From: Flavobacterium ustbae
GTDB taxonomy: Bacteria; Bacteroidota; Bacteroidia; Flavobacteriales; Flavobacteriaceae
NCBI RefSeq assembly: GCF_003946915.1
Contig: NZ_RPOC01000001.1
Location: forward strand, 682,001-746,000
Direction of reading: 5' to 3'
Length of the DNA stretch: 64,000 nucleotides
Shown here: positions 42,819-51,839 of the stretch, one piece after another
Layout of the letters: each line of letters starts with the position of its first letter
Position numbering within the stretch: the first letter of the stretch is position 1
The notes under the pieces: model-generated
Told to the model about the DNA's origin: nothing
What the model saw: only the letters and a program-made list of their open reading frames with translations
The model's database searches: none
Program-made: the position numbers and the translations under genes

Positions 42819-43757
42819 TTAACTCAAATGCTCAATCATATCTTTTGTCATAGATTCTAGATCAAATTTATGATTCCAGTTCCAGTCTTCCCTTGCCGCG
42901 CGGTCGTCAATACTTGCAGGCCAACTGTCCGCAATTTTCTGACGGAAATCAGGATTATACGTAATTTCAAACTCCGGAATATGTTTTTTAATCTCAGCAG
43001 CAATTTCAGTTGGAGTAAAACTCATTGCAGCCAAATTATACGAAGAATGTATTTTAATCTCTTCAACCGGCGCTTTCATAATATTGATAGTAGCATCGAT
43101 AGCATCATCCATATACATCATCGGCATTTTAGTTTCAGACGATAAAAAGCATTCGTATTTTTTATCGGCAATAGCTTTATAGAAAATATCCACAGCATAA
43201 TCTGTAGTTCCACCGCCTGGAGGAGTAGACCAGCTTATTAAACCCGGATAACGAATACTGCGCACATCAACACCATAAATATTATGATAATATTCGCACC
43301 ATCTTTCGCCGGCTTGTTTACTTATTCCGTAAACTGTTGAAGGCTCCATAATAGTATATTGCGGCGTGTTTTCTTTTGGGGTTGTTGGTCCGAAAACCGC
43401 AATACTTGAAGGCCAGAAAATCTTTTGGATTTTTTTTGCTTTAGCTAAATTTAAAACATGAAAAAGCGAATTCATATTCAAATCCCAAGCAAAAGCAGGA
43501 TTTTTTTCAGCCGTTGCAGACAAAAGTGCCGCCATTAAATACACATCTGTAATTTTATGTACTTCGACCAAATGCTCAATTTGATTAAAATCTAAAGCAT
43601 TGACCACTTCAAAAGGACCTGAGTTAACAACATCAGTATTCAGTTTTCGAATATCAGAAGCAATAACATTTTCTGTACCGTATATTTTGCGCAGCTTTTG
43701 AGTAAGCTCGGTTCCAATCTGACCGCAGGCACCAATGATCAATATTTTTGGATTCAT
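42819..43757 (-). CDS. L-threonine 3-dehydrogenase (UDP-galactose epimerase-type SDR)
   Basis: 312 residues of the extended short-chain dehydrogenase fold. GACGQIG at 9-15 binds NAD. WPSSIAVFGP, EPSTVYGISKQAGERWCEYY (Tyr about 142, Lys four residues on) and RYPGLISWSTPPGGGTTDYAV match the epimerase-like threonine dehydrogenases known from psychrophilic Flavobacterium. The enzyme oxidises L-threonine to 2-amino-3-ketobutyrate. A kbl partner gene is not in the window. Transcribed alone. Confidence 0.88.
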   Translation of the reverse strand: MNPKILIIGACGQIGTELTQKLRKIYGTENVIASDIRKLNTDVVNSGPFEVVNALDFNQIEHLVEVHKITDVYLMAALLSATAEKNPAFAWDLNMNSLFHVLNLAKAKKIQKIFWPSSIAVFGPTTPKENTPQYTIMEPSTVYGISKQAGERWCEYYHNIYGVDVRSIRYPGLISWSTPPGGGTTDYAVDIFYKAIADKKYECFLSSETKMPMMYMDDAIDATINIMKAPVEEIKIHSSYNLAAMSFTPTEIAAEIKKHIPEFEITYNPDFRQKIADSWPASIDDRAAREDWNWNHKFDLESMTKDMIEHLS

Positions 43758-43880
43758 TTTTTAATGATTTTTAGAAAGACAAATATAACGTTTTCGCAAT
43801 TACGCTAGTTTTTTTGAATGGTAAATTATTAATTCATTAATAAAAAAGTTTTTTTGTTGGATTATTCTTGATTCAAACTT

Positions 43881-44086
43881 GTTTTTTGCCACAGATTAAA
43901 GGATTAGATTGATTTATAAAAAAAGTTATTTCCCGCAGATTTTGCAGATTCAGCAGATTTTTTATTTTGTGATCTGCCGAATCTCCAAAATCTACGAGAG
44001 CCTATTTATGTTATGCAATGCAAATATATTAGAAGCTTTTTATCGAATGAAAATCCTTTAAATCTGTGCAATCTGTGGCAAAAAAC
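43881..44086. repeat. Large nested palindromic repeat (206 bp)
   Basis: The outer arms GTTTTTTGCCACAGATT (43881-43897) and its exact inverse (44070-44086) are 17 bases long. Inside, GCAGATTTTGCAGATTCAGC and GATCTGCCGAATC form further inverted pairs. The TGCCACAGATT and GCAGATT words are typical of dispersed Flavobacteria intergenic repeats, from memory. Confidence 0.75.
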
Positions 44087-44134
44087 AACTTTTTATTAGC
44101 AAAAAACAGAATTCATATTTGTAAATTTACTTCG

Positions 44135-44142
44135 TAACTTTG
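44135..44142 (+). promoter_or_regulatory. -7 promoter box for the lipoprotein-mfd unit
   Basis: TAACTTTG fits TAnnTTTG, 20 bases before the start codon at 44162. Confidence 0.5.
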
Positions 44143-44161
44143 CAGCCTAACATTTTAATAA

Positions 44162-44770
44162 ATGAAATATAAAATATCTCTTTTTCTGCTTTTGACAGCC
44201 GTATTATTTTCATGCCAAAATGAAAATGAGAAACGTCTTGCCGAAAATGCAAAAGAAGCCAAAAAGAAAGAAGCTATTTTTAATAATATCAATAAAGGCT
44301 GGACTTTTCTAGACGAACCAATTAATGAAATTTCAGAATCACAATTAAATTCTTGGCAGGAATGGAGAGAATTTATGAAGGAAATTGACGGAAAACCTAG
44401 AAAGACAATTGGGGCGTTTCAGAAAAAATCGGCTGCGATTGCTAAGAAAGCAATGGCTTTGAACAATAATATTCCAGCTCAATTTAATCAGCCTCAGATA
44501 AAAAGCCGTATTTCTATTTTGATTACAAAAATTAAAATGCTGGATTTATTTATTCATTTAAGTAAAATTCCAGACGATAAAGTGGTTTTTTTAGTTCAGG
44601 AAATCAATAAAGAACTGATTTCTTTAGAAAGACAAATGGATAAAATTGTCGAAAAAGCCAAAATACCAAAAGAAGAAGGAGAAGCAGATTTCCTTAGAAT
44701 GTTAGATACAGCCCGCGCGATTCCGAATTCGGCACCGCCAATAGATCCAAATATACCAAGAGTTGAGTAA
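44162..44770 (+). CDS. Hypothetical lipoprotein upstream of mfd
   Basis: 202 residues. MKYKISLFLLLTAVLFSCQN has a lipobox cysteine at residue 18. The mature part is helical and charged (ENEKRLAENAKEAKKKEAIF; KSRISILITKIKMLDLFIHL; NKELISLERQMDKIVEKA). It ends with a proline-rich tail (SAPPIDPNIPRVE). No known domain is recognised. The mfd frame begins eight bases before its stop codon, so the two are translationally coupled. Confidence 0.75.
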   Translation: MKYKISLFLLLTAVLFSCQNENEKRLAENAKEAKKKEAIFNNINKGWTFLDEPINEISESQLNSWQEWREFMKEIDGKPRKTIGAFQKKSAAIAKKAMALNNNIPAQFNQPQIKSRISILITKIKMLDLFIHLSKIPDDKVVFLVQEINKELISLERQMDKIVEKAKIPKEEGEADFLRMLDTARAIPNSAPPIDPNIPRVE

Positions 44771-47700
44771 AAACGCCTTATATACTACATACGATAATCT
44801 GCCAAAAGCACAGCAGATTGCAACTAGTTTACTGGAGGGAAATCAGGTAAAAATGAACATCAGCGGATTGTTAGGATCTGCTGTTTCATTTATTATACGT
44901 TCCGTTTTCAGGAAAACCGAACTGCCTTTTCTGATTGTTCTAGATAATAAAGAAGAAGCGGCTTATTATCTGAACGATCTCGAACAAATGATTGGCGAGC
45001 AGGATGTTTTGTTTTATCCCGCTTCATTTCGTCGTCCGTACCAAATTGACGAAACCGATAATGCCAATGTTTTGCTTCGCGCTGAGGTTTTAAACCGAAT
45101 TAATTCCCGAAAAAAACCAGCCGTAATTGTTACCTATCCCGAAGCGCTTTTTGAAAAAGTGGTTACGAGAAGAGAACTCGATAAAAACACTTTAAAAGTG
45201 GCTTTGAACGATAAAATTTCGATTGATTTTATCAACGAAGTTTTGTTTGAATACGAATTTAAAAGAGTCGATTTTATTACAGAACCAGGAGAGTTTTCTG
45301 TCCGAGGCGGAATTGTCGATGTATTCTCTTTTTCAAACGATCATCCGTATCGAATTGAGTTTTTTGGAAACGAAGTAGACAGCATCAGAAGTTTTGATGT
45401 CGAAACACAATTATCGGTTGAAACGCATAAAAAAATTACGATTATCCCGAATGTGGAGAACAAACTTTTTCAGGAAAACCGCGAAAGTTTTTTAGATTAT
45501 ATTGCCGAAAAAACAGTTCTTTTTATTCAAAATACCGAAGGACTTTTTTCTCAATTAGACAAACAATTTGCAAGGGCAGAAGAAGCTTTTGAGAAACTTT
45601 CTAAAGAAATAAAACATGCCACACCAGAGCAATTATTCTTAAATCAGGCTTCATTTATAAAACGCTCTTTAGATTTTTCGGTTGTAGAGTTGGCTTCAAG
45701 ACCAGTTTATAAAACAACTAAAAAAATCGAATTCCATATTCAGCCTCAGCCATCTTTCAACAAACAATTTGATTTATTGCTGAATAATTTGAGTGATAAT
45801 CATTTTAATGGCTATAAAAATTATTTGTTTTGTTCGAATGAAACTCAGGCGAAACGTTTTCATGATATTTTTGAAAGTTTGGATGAAGCCAATTCAGAGA
45901 ATATCCGCAAGCAATATCATACGATTGTATTGCCTTTGTATCAAGGATTTATTGACGAAGAAAACCAGATTACGGCCTATACCGATCACCAGATTTTTGA
46001 GCGTTATCATAAATTCAACATCAAAAACGGCTATTCTAAAAAACAGAATATTACTTTAAAAGAACTGACCGCACTTTCTGTAGGTGATTACGTTACGCAT
46101 ATCGATCACGGAATTGGAAAGTTTGGCGGTTTGCAGAAAATTCAGGTAGAAGGTAAAACGCAGGAAGCCATCAAACTGGTTTATGCTGATAATGATATTG
46201 TATATGTGAGTATTCACTCGCTTCATAAAATTTCGAAATACAACGGAAAAGACGGAACACCGCCAAAAATATACAAATTAGGTTCGAACGCTTGGAAGAT
46301 TTTAAAACAGAAAACCAAAGCGCGCGTTAAACATATTGCGTTCAATTTGATTCAGTTGTATGCAAAACGCCGTTTGGAAAAAGGGTTTCAGTTTGCGCCA
46401 GACAGTTATTTGCAGAACGAATTGGAAAGTTCGTTTATTTATGAAGATACACCGGACCAAACTAAATCGACAGCAGAAGTAAAAGCCGATATGGAAAGCG
46501 ATCGCCCAATGGATCGTTTGGTTTGCGGTGATGTTGGTTTCGGAAAAACCGAAGTTGCGATTCGTGCGGCATTTAAAGCTGTTGATAACAGTAAACAGGT
46601 TGCGGTTTTGGTTCCGACCACTATTTTGGCGTATCAGCATTTTAGAACTTTCTCAGAACGTTTAAAAGATATGCCGGTAACAATTGGTTACTTAAACCGA
46701 TTTAGAACGGCGAAACAAAAAACACAAACGCTAAAAGATTTAGCTGAAGGAAAACTGGATATTGTCATCGGGACACATCAATTGGTAAACAAAAATGTGG
46801 TTTTTAAGGATCTTGGTTTATTGATTGTGGATGAAGAACAAAAGTTTGGTGTAAACGTAAAGGATAAACTCAAAACCATTGCGGCAAATGTTGATACGCT
46901 GACTTTGACCGCAACCCCAATTCCGAGAACTTTACAGTTTTCTTTAATGGCAGCGCGAGATTTATCGGTAATTACGACGCCTCCGCCCAATCGTTATCCG
47001 ATTGAAACGAATGTGGTTGGCTTTAATGAAGAAATTATCCGCGACGCGATTTCATATGAAATTCAAAGAAACGGACAGGTTTTCTTCATCAATAACCGAA
47101 TTGAAAATATCAAAGAAGTGGCAGGAATGATTCAGCGTTTGGTTCCAAATGCCAGAGTCGGAATTGGTCACGGACAAATGGACGGAGCAAAACTCGAAGA
47201 ATTGATGTTAGGTTTCATGAACGGAGATTTTGATGTTTTGGTGGCAACCACGATTATCGAAAGTGGATTGGACGTTCCGAATGCCAACACGATTTTCATT
47301 AATAACGCGAATAATTTCGGATTATCCGATTTGCATCAAATGCGCGGTCGCGTTGGGCGAAGCAATAAAAAAGCATTCTGTTATTTCATTTGTCCACCAT
47401 ATTCATCAATGACCGAAGATGCCAGAAAACGTATTCAGGCTTTAGAACAATTCAGCGAGTTGGGAAGCGGTTTCAACATTGCGATGAAAGATTTGGAGAT
47501 TCGTGGTGCAGGAGATTTATTAGGAGGCGAACAAAGCGGTTTTATTAATGAAATAGGTTTTGATACGTACCAAAAAATCATGAATGAAGCCATCGAAGAA
47601 TTAAAGGAAAACGAATTCAAAGATTTATATCCTGAAGAAAATGATATTGATACCAAAGAATATGTAAAAGACATTCAGATCGATGCTGATTTCGAATTGT

Positions 47701-48128
47701 TATTCCCAGACGAATATATCAATAACGTGTCAGAACGTTTGGTTTTATATAACGAATTGGGCGCTATAAAAGATGAAGCGGAATTACAGCAATATGAGAA
47801 AAAATTAATTGACCGTTTTGGGCCTTTACCAAAACAAGCAACAGCTTTACTAAACAGCATCAGAATAAAATGGATTGCCACAAAAGTTGGAATCGAAAAA
47901 TTAGTCTTGAAACAAGGCAAAATGATCGGTTATTTTATCTCAGATCAACAATCAGATTATTATCAATCTTCTAAATTCAGAAATGTTTTAAACTTTGTTC
48001 AAAAACATAGTAATCTTTGCAAAATGAAAGAAAAACAAACGGTAAACGGACTTCGTTTGTTATTGACTTTTGATAATGTGAAATCTATTAAGCGTGCGCT
48101 GGAGTTGATGGAGTTGTTTGAGGAGTAA
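44763..48128 (+). CDS. mfd: Transcription-repair coupling factor Mfd
   Basis: 1121 residues from a TTG start (MSKNALYTTYDNLPKAQQ). The order is a UvrB-like N-terminal region (FYPASFRRPYQIDETDNANV), the RNA polymerase-interacting domain (about 440-510; GDYVTHIDHGIGKFGGLQKI), and the helicase core with Walker A GDVGFGKTE (about 588) and box II DEEQKFGV. TLTATPIPRTLQFSL and MRGRVGRSNKKAFCYF follow, and a TRCF domain near the C terminus (EADFELLFPDEYI-like). It removes stalled RNA polymerase and recruits UvrA. Length is normal. A strong terminator follows. Confidence 0.97.
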   Translation: MSKNALYTTYDNLPKAQQIATSLLEGNQVKMNISGLLGSAVSFIIRSVFRKTELPFLIVLDNKEEAAYYLNDLEQMIGEQDVLFYPASFRRPYQIDETDNANVLLRAEVLNRINSRKKPAVIVTYPEALFEKVVTRRELDKNTLKVALNDKISIDFINEVLFEYEFKRVDFITEPGEFSVRGGIVDVFSFSNDHPYRIEFFGNEVDSIRSFDVETQLSVETHKKITIIPNVENKLFQENRESFLDYIAEKTVLFIQNTEGLFSQLDKQFARAEEAFEKLSKEIKHATPEQLFLNQASFIKRSLDFSVVELASRPVYKTTKKIEFHIQPQPSFNKQFDLLLNNLSDNHFNGYKNYLFCSNETQAKRFHDIFESLDEANSENIRKQYHTIVLPLYQGFIDEENQITAYTDHQIFERYHKFNIKNGYSKKQNITLKELTALSVGDYVTHIDHGIGKFGGLQKIQVEGKTQEAIKLVYADNDIVYVSIHSLHKISKYNGKDGTPPKIYKLGSNAWKILKQKTKARVKHIAFNLIQLYAKRRLEKGFQFAPDSYLQNELESSFIYEDTPDQTKSTAEVKADMESDRPMDRLVCGDVGFGKTEVAIRAAFKAVDNSKQVAVLVPTTILAYQHFRTFSERLKDMPVTIGYLNRFRTAKQKTQTLKDLAEGKLDIVIGTHQLVNKNVVFKDLGLLIVDEEQKFGVNVKDKLKTIAANVDTLTLTATPIPRTLQFSLMAARDLSVITTPPPNRYPIETNVVGFNEEIIRDAISYEIQRNGQVFFINNRIENIKEVAGMIQRLVPNARVGIGHGQMDGAKLEELMLGFMNGDFDVLVATTIIESGLDVPNANTIFINNANNFGLSDLHQMRGRVGRSNKKAFCYFICPPYSSMTEDARKRIQALEQFSELGSGFNIAMKDLEIRGAGDLLGGEQSGFINEIGFDTYQKIMNEAIEELKENEFKDLYPEENDIDTKEYVKDIQIDADFELLFPDEYINNVSERLVLYNELGAIKDEAELQQYEKKLIDRFGPLPKQATALLNSIRIKWIATKVGIEKLVLKQGKMIGYFISDQQSDYYQSSKFRNVLNFVQKHSNLCKMKEKQTVNGLRLLLTFDNVKSIKRALELMELFEE

Positions 48129-48149
48129 ACTTGGATTTTTTAATTGATT

Positions 48150-48186
48150 AAAAAAGCTTTCGATAAAATCGAAAGCTTTTTTTTTA
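48150..48186 (+). terminator. Terminator of mfd
   Basis: AAAAAGCTTTCGAT and ATCGAAAGCTTTTT form a 14-bp stem with a 3-base loop, followed by T residues. Confidence 0.88.
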
Positions 48187-48282
48187 GTTTTTTTTGAAAA
48201 ATCCCTAAATCTTGGTATTGCTAATTAAAAACGCTTGCTTTAAATTGTAAGAATTTTTATATACAAAATTAAACGCAATCAT

Positions 48283-48675
48283 ATGAGTTTTTTAGCAAAA
48301 TTAGAGTTAGACAATGAAAAGTTTAATGTTTTAGAATTTGATATTACGTTCAACCAAGGAACTGATAACAACGGAAAGCCTGCCAATAAAACAAAAGGCG
48401 GGCAAATAAGACTAGTTGTAGAGAGCACAAGTACAGATTTGTTTTCAGACTGGATGGTTTCGCAAACCAGTATCAAAGACGGAAAAATTGTTTTTTACAG
48501 AAGAGACGCTATGAGTACAATGAAAAATGTCTCTTTTAAAAAAGCATATTGCATTTCATTTCATAAAAGTTTTCGAAGTGAAGGCACAATTCCGATGAGA
48601 ACAGAGATTTTGATTACTTCTAATGAGATAAAAATCGGAAATACGGTATTTGAAAACAATTGGAGAAACGGATAA
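48283..48675 (+). CDS. tssD: T6SS tube protein TssD (Hcp), Bacteroidota subtype iii
   Basis: 130 residues: MSFLAKLELDNEKFNVLEFD, FNQGTDNNGKPANKTKGGQI, TDLFSDWMVSQTSIKDGKIVFYRRD and KKAYCISFHKSF are typical of the Bacteroidota Hcp form. Hcp stacks into the tube on which VgrG sits. It starts the module; no sheath (TssB/TssC), baseplate, TssK or ClpV gene is in the window, so the structural apparatus must be encoded elsewhere. VgrG follows 21 bases later. Confidence 0.93.
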   Translation: MSFLAKLELDNEKFNVLEFDITFNQGTDNNGKPANKTKGGQIRLVVESTSTDLFSDWMVSQTSIKDGKIVFYRRDAMSTMKNVSFKKAYCISFHKSFRSEGTIPMRTEILITSNEIKIGNTVFENNWRNG

Positions 48676-48696
48676 TTGAAAATATAAAAACTAATT

Positions 48697-50547
48697 ATGG
48701 CCTTACAAACAATAACCACGATAAAGATTGGAGAATTAATAATTACAAACTTCAGCCATTTAAAAGTAAATCAAAAAATTCATGACCATCATAGTTTCGC
48801 TCTCGAAGTTCGTCAGGATTTATTGGTTGAAGAACTTAGGAGTGTTATGCCTTTTTCGCAACAGCTGTTTGGTGAAAAAATCAGTATAGAGATAAAACCT
48901 GTTCCAAAATTGGAAGACCTGATTATTGCAAACAATCCCGAATATTACGTCATGCAGTTTTATGGTGTTGTGACTAAAGTAAAACTACTGAAATCGAGAA
49001 CAAAAAATCAGGAAGAAACTATATTGATTCAGGGTAAAAGTACCTCAGTTATTTTAGATAATGGTCCAGAATCCAATTCTTTTACTAAAATGCCAATGGA
49101 AGATATTGTTAATAAAATAAAATCTGATTATGAAATAGATATAGATGTTAATCCTTTACACAAGGAAGTTTTAGCTTATACAGTGCAGTACAATGAAAGC
49201 GATTTTGATTTTTTAAATCGTTTAGCCATGCGAAATGGAGAATGGTTTTATTACACCGGACAAAAACTTGTATTTGGAAGTTCTGGCGGACCTAAAATGC
49301 CAAACTTGCTTTATGGTGTAAACATGCAGGATTTTAGATATGATATGAAAGTAATACCGTCGGCATTTAAAATTATAGAAAATGATAATCGAAAAGGAGA
49401 ATATGCTACCGACGAAAGTTTAAACTACAGAAAAGAGATAGAGGGATTTCATCAAAATTTTATAAACAAATCAAATCAGGTCTTCAGTAAAAAAACAGTT
49501 CTTCAGCTTAACCAGAATGCAGCGGGAGGATATGGAAAAACAGAACTAGAAAAGTACTCTAAAAACAAAATGCGTTCTTCTATAAGCGGGATGTTGGAAA
49601 TAAAAGCGTTAAGCGAAGTTCCGGGAGTAACATTGGGGAACGACGTTATTATAAAAGGAGTAGACAAACAGTTGGAAGGAAGCTATCGCGTAACTCAGAT
49701 TACGCACACCTGTGACGATGGCGGAAGTTATGAAAATCACTTTACAGCAATCAACTTCAGCGGAGCGGTATTTTCGCCAAAAACGAATCCTGATCTGGTG
49801 CCTATCTGCAAAAGCCAGACCGCAATTGTAACAGAAAATGCCGACCCTGACGGATTAAGCGGCATAAAAATACAAATGCCATGGCAGAAAGACAAAGGCG
49901 AAACAACACCTTATGTGCCATTATTACAGAAATATGGAGGAGATGCCAGAGGCTCTCATATTATTCCAGAAGTTGGTGATACTGTTTTTGTAGATTTTCA
50001 GGGAGGTAACGCCGAATTGCCTATCGTAGTGGGTACTATGACCAGCAACAAAGAAAAAAGCGGTTACAGTACACCAAACAATGATTTGAAAGTATTAGAG
50101 ACACGAAGCGGCAACCGAATTATTTCTGATGATGAAAAAGGGGATGTTACTATAGAAAGTAAAAAAGGACAGACCATAGCAGTGATTCATGGTGACGGAA
50201 ACATTAGGTTTAAAGCACCAAAAAATATTGAGTTTGAAGCTGGTGAGGATTTTATTGTGAATGCGGGAAGAGATATTAAAATCGAAGCAAAAGAAGATAT
50301 TGAGATTGAAGCAGGAAACAATATCACTCAAGAAGCTGAGAATGACATTTACATAGATGCAAAAGGAAATATTATGGAGCATTCAGATAATAGAACTGAA
50401 ATTGCTGATAAAGAATTTAATAGAACCTCCGATATCTCCAATGAAGTTGCAGCAGAAGCTAGTTTATATAGTCATACAGAAAATATGACTATACAAAGTG
50501 GAAAACAAGTTTTTATTAATAGTTCAGAAAAATCAAATCTCTTTTAA
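48697..50547 (+). CDS. tssI: T6SS spike protein TssI (VgrG), subtype iii
   Basis: 616 residues. The gp27-like part (about 1-350) includes SHLKVNQKIHDHHSFALEVR, YNESDFDFLNRLAMRNGEWF and YRVTQITHTCDDGGSYENHF. The gp5-like OB fold (about 365-450) includes DPDGLSGIKIQMPW and IIPEVGDTVFVDFQGGNAEL. The C-terminal beta-helix has short repeats such as FEAGEDFIVNAGRDIKIEAK and EIEAGNNITQEAENDIYIDA. It carries no fused toxin domain. The small gene behind it continues the same kind of repeat. Confidence 0.95.
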   Translation: MALQTITTIKIGELIITNFSHLKVNQKIHDHHSFALEVRQDLLVEELRSVMPFSQQLFGEKISIEIKPVPKLEDLIIANNPEYYVMQFYGVVTKVKLLKSRTKNQEETILIQGKSTSVILDNGPESNSFTKMPMEDIVNKIKSDYEIDIDVNPLHKEVLAYTVQYNESDFDFLNRLAMRNGEWFYYTGQKLVFGSSGGPKMPNLLYGVNMQDFRYDMKVIPSAFKIIENDNRKGEYATDESLNYRKEIEGFHQNFINKSNQVFSKKTVLQLNQNAAGGYGKTELEKYSKNKMRSSISGMLEIKALSEVPGVTLGNDVIIKGVDKQLEGSYRVTQITHTCDDGGSYENHFTAINFSGAVFSPKTNPDLVPICKSQTAIVTENADPDGLSGIKIQMPWQKDKGETTPYVPLLQKYGGDARGSHIIPEVGDTVFVDFQGGNAELPIVVGTMTSNKEKSGYSTPNNDLKVLETRSGNRIISDDEKGDVTIESKKGQTIAVIHGDGNIRFKAPKNIEFEAGEDFIVNAGRDIKIEAKEDIEIEAGNNITQEAENDIYIDAKGNIMEHSDNRTEIADKEFNRTSDISNEVAAEASLYSHTENMTIQSGKQVFINSSEKSNLF

Positions 50548-50555
50548 TTTTAGAA

Positions 50556-50729
50556 ATGGCAATTACAAAACAGGCAAAAAATATTAAAATAAAAGTAATA
50601 GATACTTATCAATTAGTAGTTGGAGGCAAATTAGAAAAAAACGCTAACAAATTGAATTTGGAAGCTACAAAAGGTGATTTGAATTTAATAAGTGGAAAAA
50701 AAACAACGATTCACGGTGAAGAAAAATAA
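50556..50729 (+). CDS. 57-residue VgrG-tip-like small protein
   Basis: An ATG eight bases after the vgrG stop codon opens a frame ending at 50729: MAITKQAKNIKIKVIDTYQL at the start, then LNLEATKGDLNLISGKKTTI and HGEEK. The D-L-N-L/I-S-G-K pattern resembles the beta-helical end of VgrG and of DUF2345-type spike extensions, hence a spike-tip or effector-adaptor role is possible. It ends one base before the DUF2931 start. Too short for most gene callers. Confidence 0.65.
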   Translation: MAITKQAKNIKIKVIDTYQLVVGGKLEKNANKLNLEATKGDLNLISGKKTTIHGEEK

Positions 50730-50730
50730 T

Positions 50731-51834
50731 ATGAAAAAATATAACATTTTATTATTCTCCATTATAGTGATAGTAGTAACTGTATTAACAATAACAGTAA
50801 GTTTAACAATGGAAAAAAAATATGAATGGTCTGCAGATATCTGTGCACCAAAAGAATATCCAATAGAAGTATTTACGGGAGCCGTAGGAGGTTATTTTTT
50901 TAGTCATATGGGGGGATTCTCTAATGGAGGCTGGGGAAGCGGAAATGGAGACAGTGATATAAAAGCCCCATTGCCTAGCAGAATGGACATGACTTGGTTA
51001 TCGTATGTAGATAATAAATTTTATACAGGTGAATGGGAGCTTCCTAAAGAAAAAATACAACAGCTTTTTGATGAAGGATTTTATGGTGGGCCAGGTTTAG
51101 AAAAACAAACTTACAGTGTTATAAAAGTAGGCTTCGCTCCCAAAGGAATGGTGGTTGTATGGGTCATGGGAGTTGGACAACAAGTTGAAGTAGCCAGATT
51201 TCAGGCTCATGAAACTACTATTGATCCTAAAGTTATTACTGAAGAGGAAAAGTATATGTTTGAAAAAGATTACACGAAGGATATGTTAACGTACGATGGT
51301 ACAATTTCTAAAGAACTTAGAGAACACATTACAAAATTTGGTTATCCTGCACCAGAAGTATATGAAGTGTACAGAGAAAAATATATCTGGAAACCTAAAG
51401 TAATCCTGCCAGAAGGTTGTAAAATAAATTCTCTATATATAAAAATGTGTAACGGAGAAAATGTTGATCCATACGATAGACCTTTAGAAATGAAAAACAG
51501 AGCTATACCTTTTATGTTTCAAATATACTGGTCAACAAAAATTGGAAAAAAAGAACAAAAATTTGTTTCAAGAATTGCTTTTACACGCGATCAGGAATAT
51601 TGGGCAAAATTTCTTAAGCCAGATGGTGATGATGATATGCCAATTGATTTTGACAAAAATGAAATAAGAGCCTTATTTAAAAATCATATAGATAAAAATA
51701 AAGCTGCCGAGATAATTATAAAAATTGATCCAACTAAAAAAGAGGATAGTGAGTGGGTAACAGATTTTTATATTGAACAAGGTGAAAAAAAATATGATTT
51801 TAAACAGATTTGTCAGGATTCGGGAAAACTATAA
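50731..51834 (+). CDS. DUF2931 family protein
   Basis: 367 residues from the ATG at 50731; an upstream frame from 50692 only overlaps the small gene. A membrane anchor (about 4-27; NILLFSIIVIVVTVLTITVS) precedes a globular part with EWSADICAPKEYPIEVFTGA, LPSRMDMTWLSYVDNKFYTGE, FYGGPGL and VGFAPKGMVVVWVMGVGQQVEV. These match DUF2931. DUF2931 genes recur beside T6SS effectors in Bacteroidota, possibly as immunity or accessory proteins (recollection, not shown here). The effector gene follows six bases later. Confidence 0.82.
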   Translation: MKKYNILLFSIIVIVVTVLTITVSLTMEKKYEWSADICAPKEYPIEVFTGAVGGYFFSHMGGFSNGGWGSGNGDSDIKAPLPSRMDMTWLSYVDNKFYTGEWELPKEKIQQLFDEGFYGGPGLEKQTYSVIKVGFAPKGMVVVWVMGVGQQVEVARFQAHETTIDPKVITEEEKYMFEKDYTKDMLTYDGTISKELREHITKFGYPAPEVYEVYREKYIWKPKVILPEGCKINSLYIKMCNGENVDPYDRPLEMKNRAIPFMFQIYWSTKIGKKEQKFVSRIAFTRDQEYWAKFLKPDGDDDMPIDFDKNEIRALFKNHIDKNKAAEIIIKIDPTKKEDSEWVTDFYIEQGEKKYDFKQICQDSGKL

Positions 51835-51839
51835 TAATT

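Larger units (their letters stand above)
43758..44161. other. 404-base intergenic region
   Basis: No reading frame of note. The left half is AT-rich. The centre is a large nested palindrome (see the repeat at 43881-44086). The right end has a -7 box for the lipoprotein/mfd pair. Nothing else is recognised. Confidence 0.6.

Noticed and set aside
46302..46640. Minus-strand frames inside mfd (for example 112 codons here).
   Set aside because: Fully covered by the conserved helicase domains of mfd in another frame.
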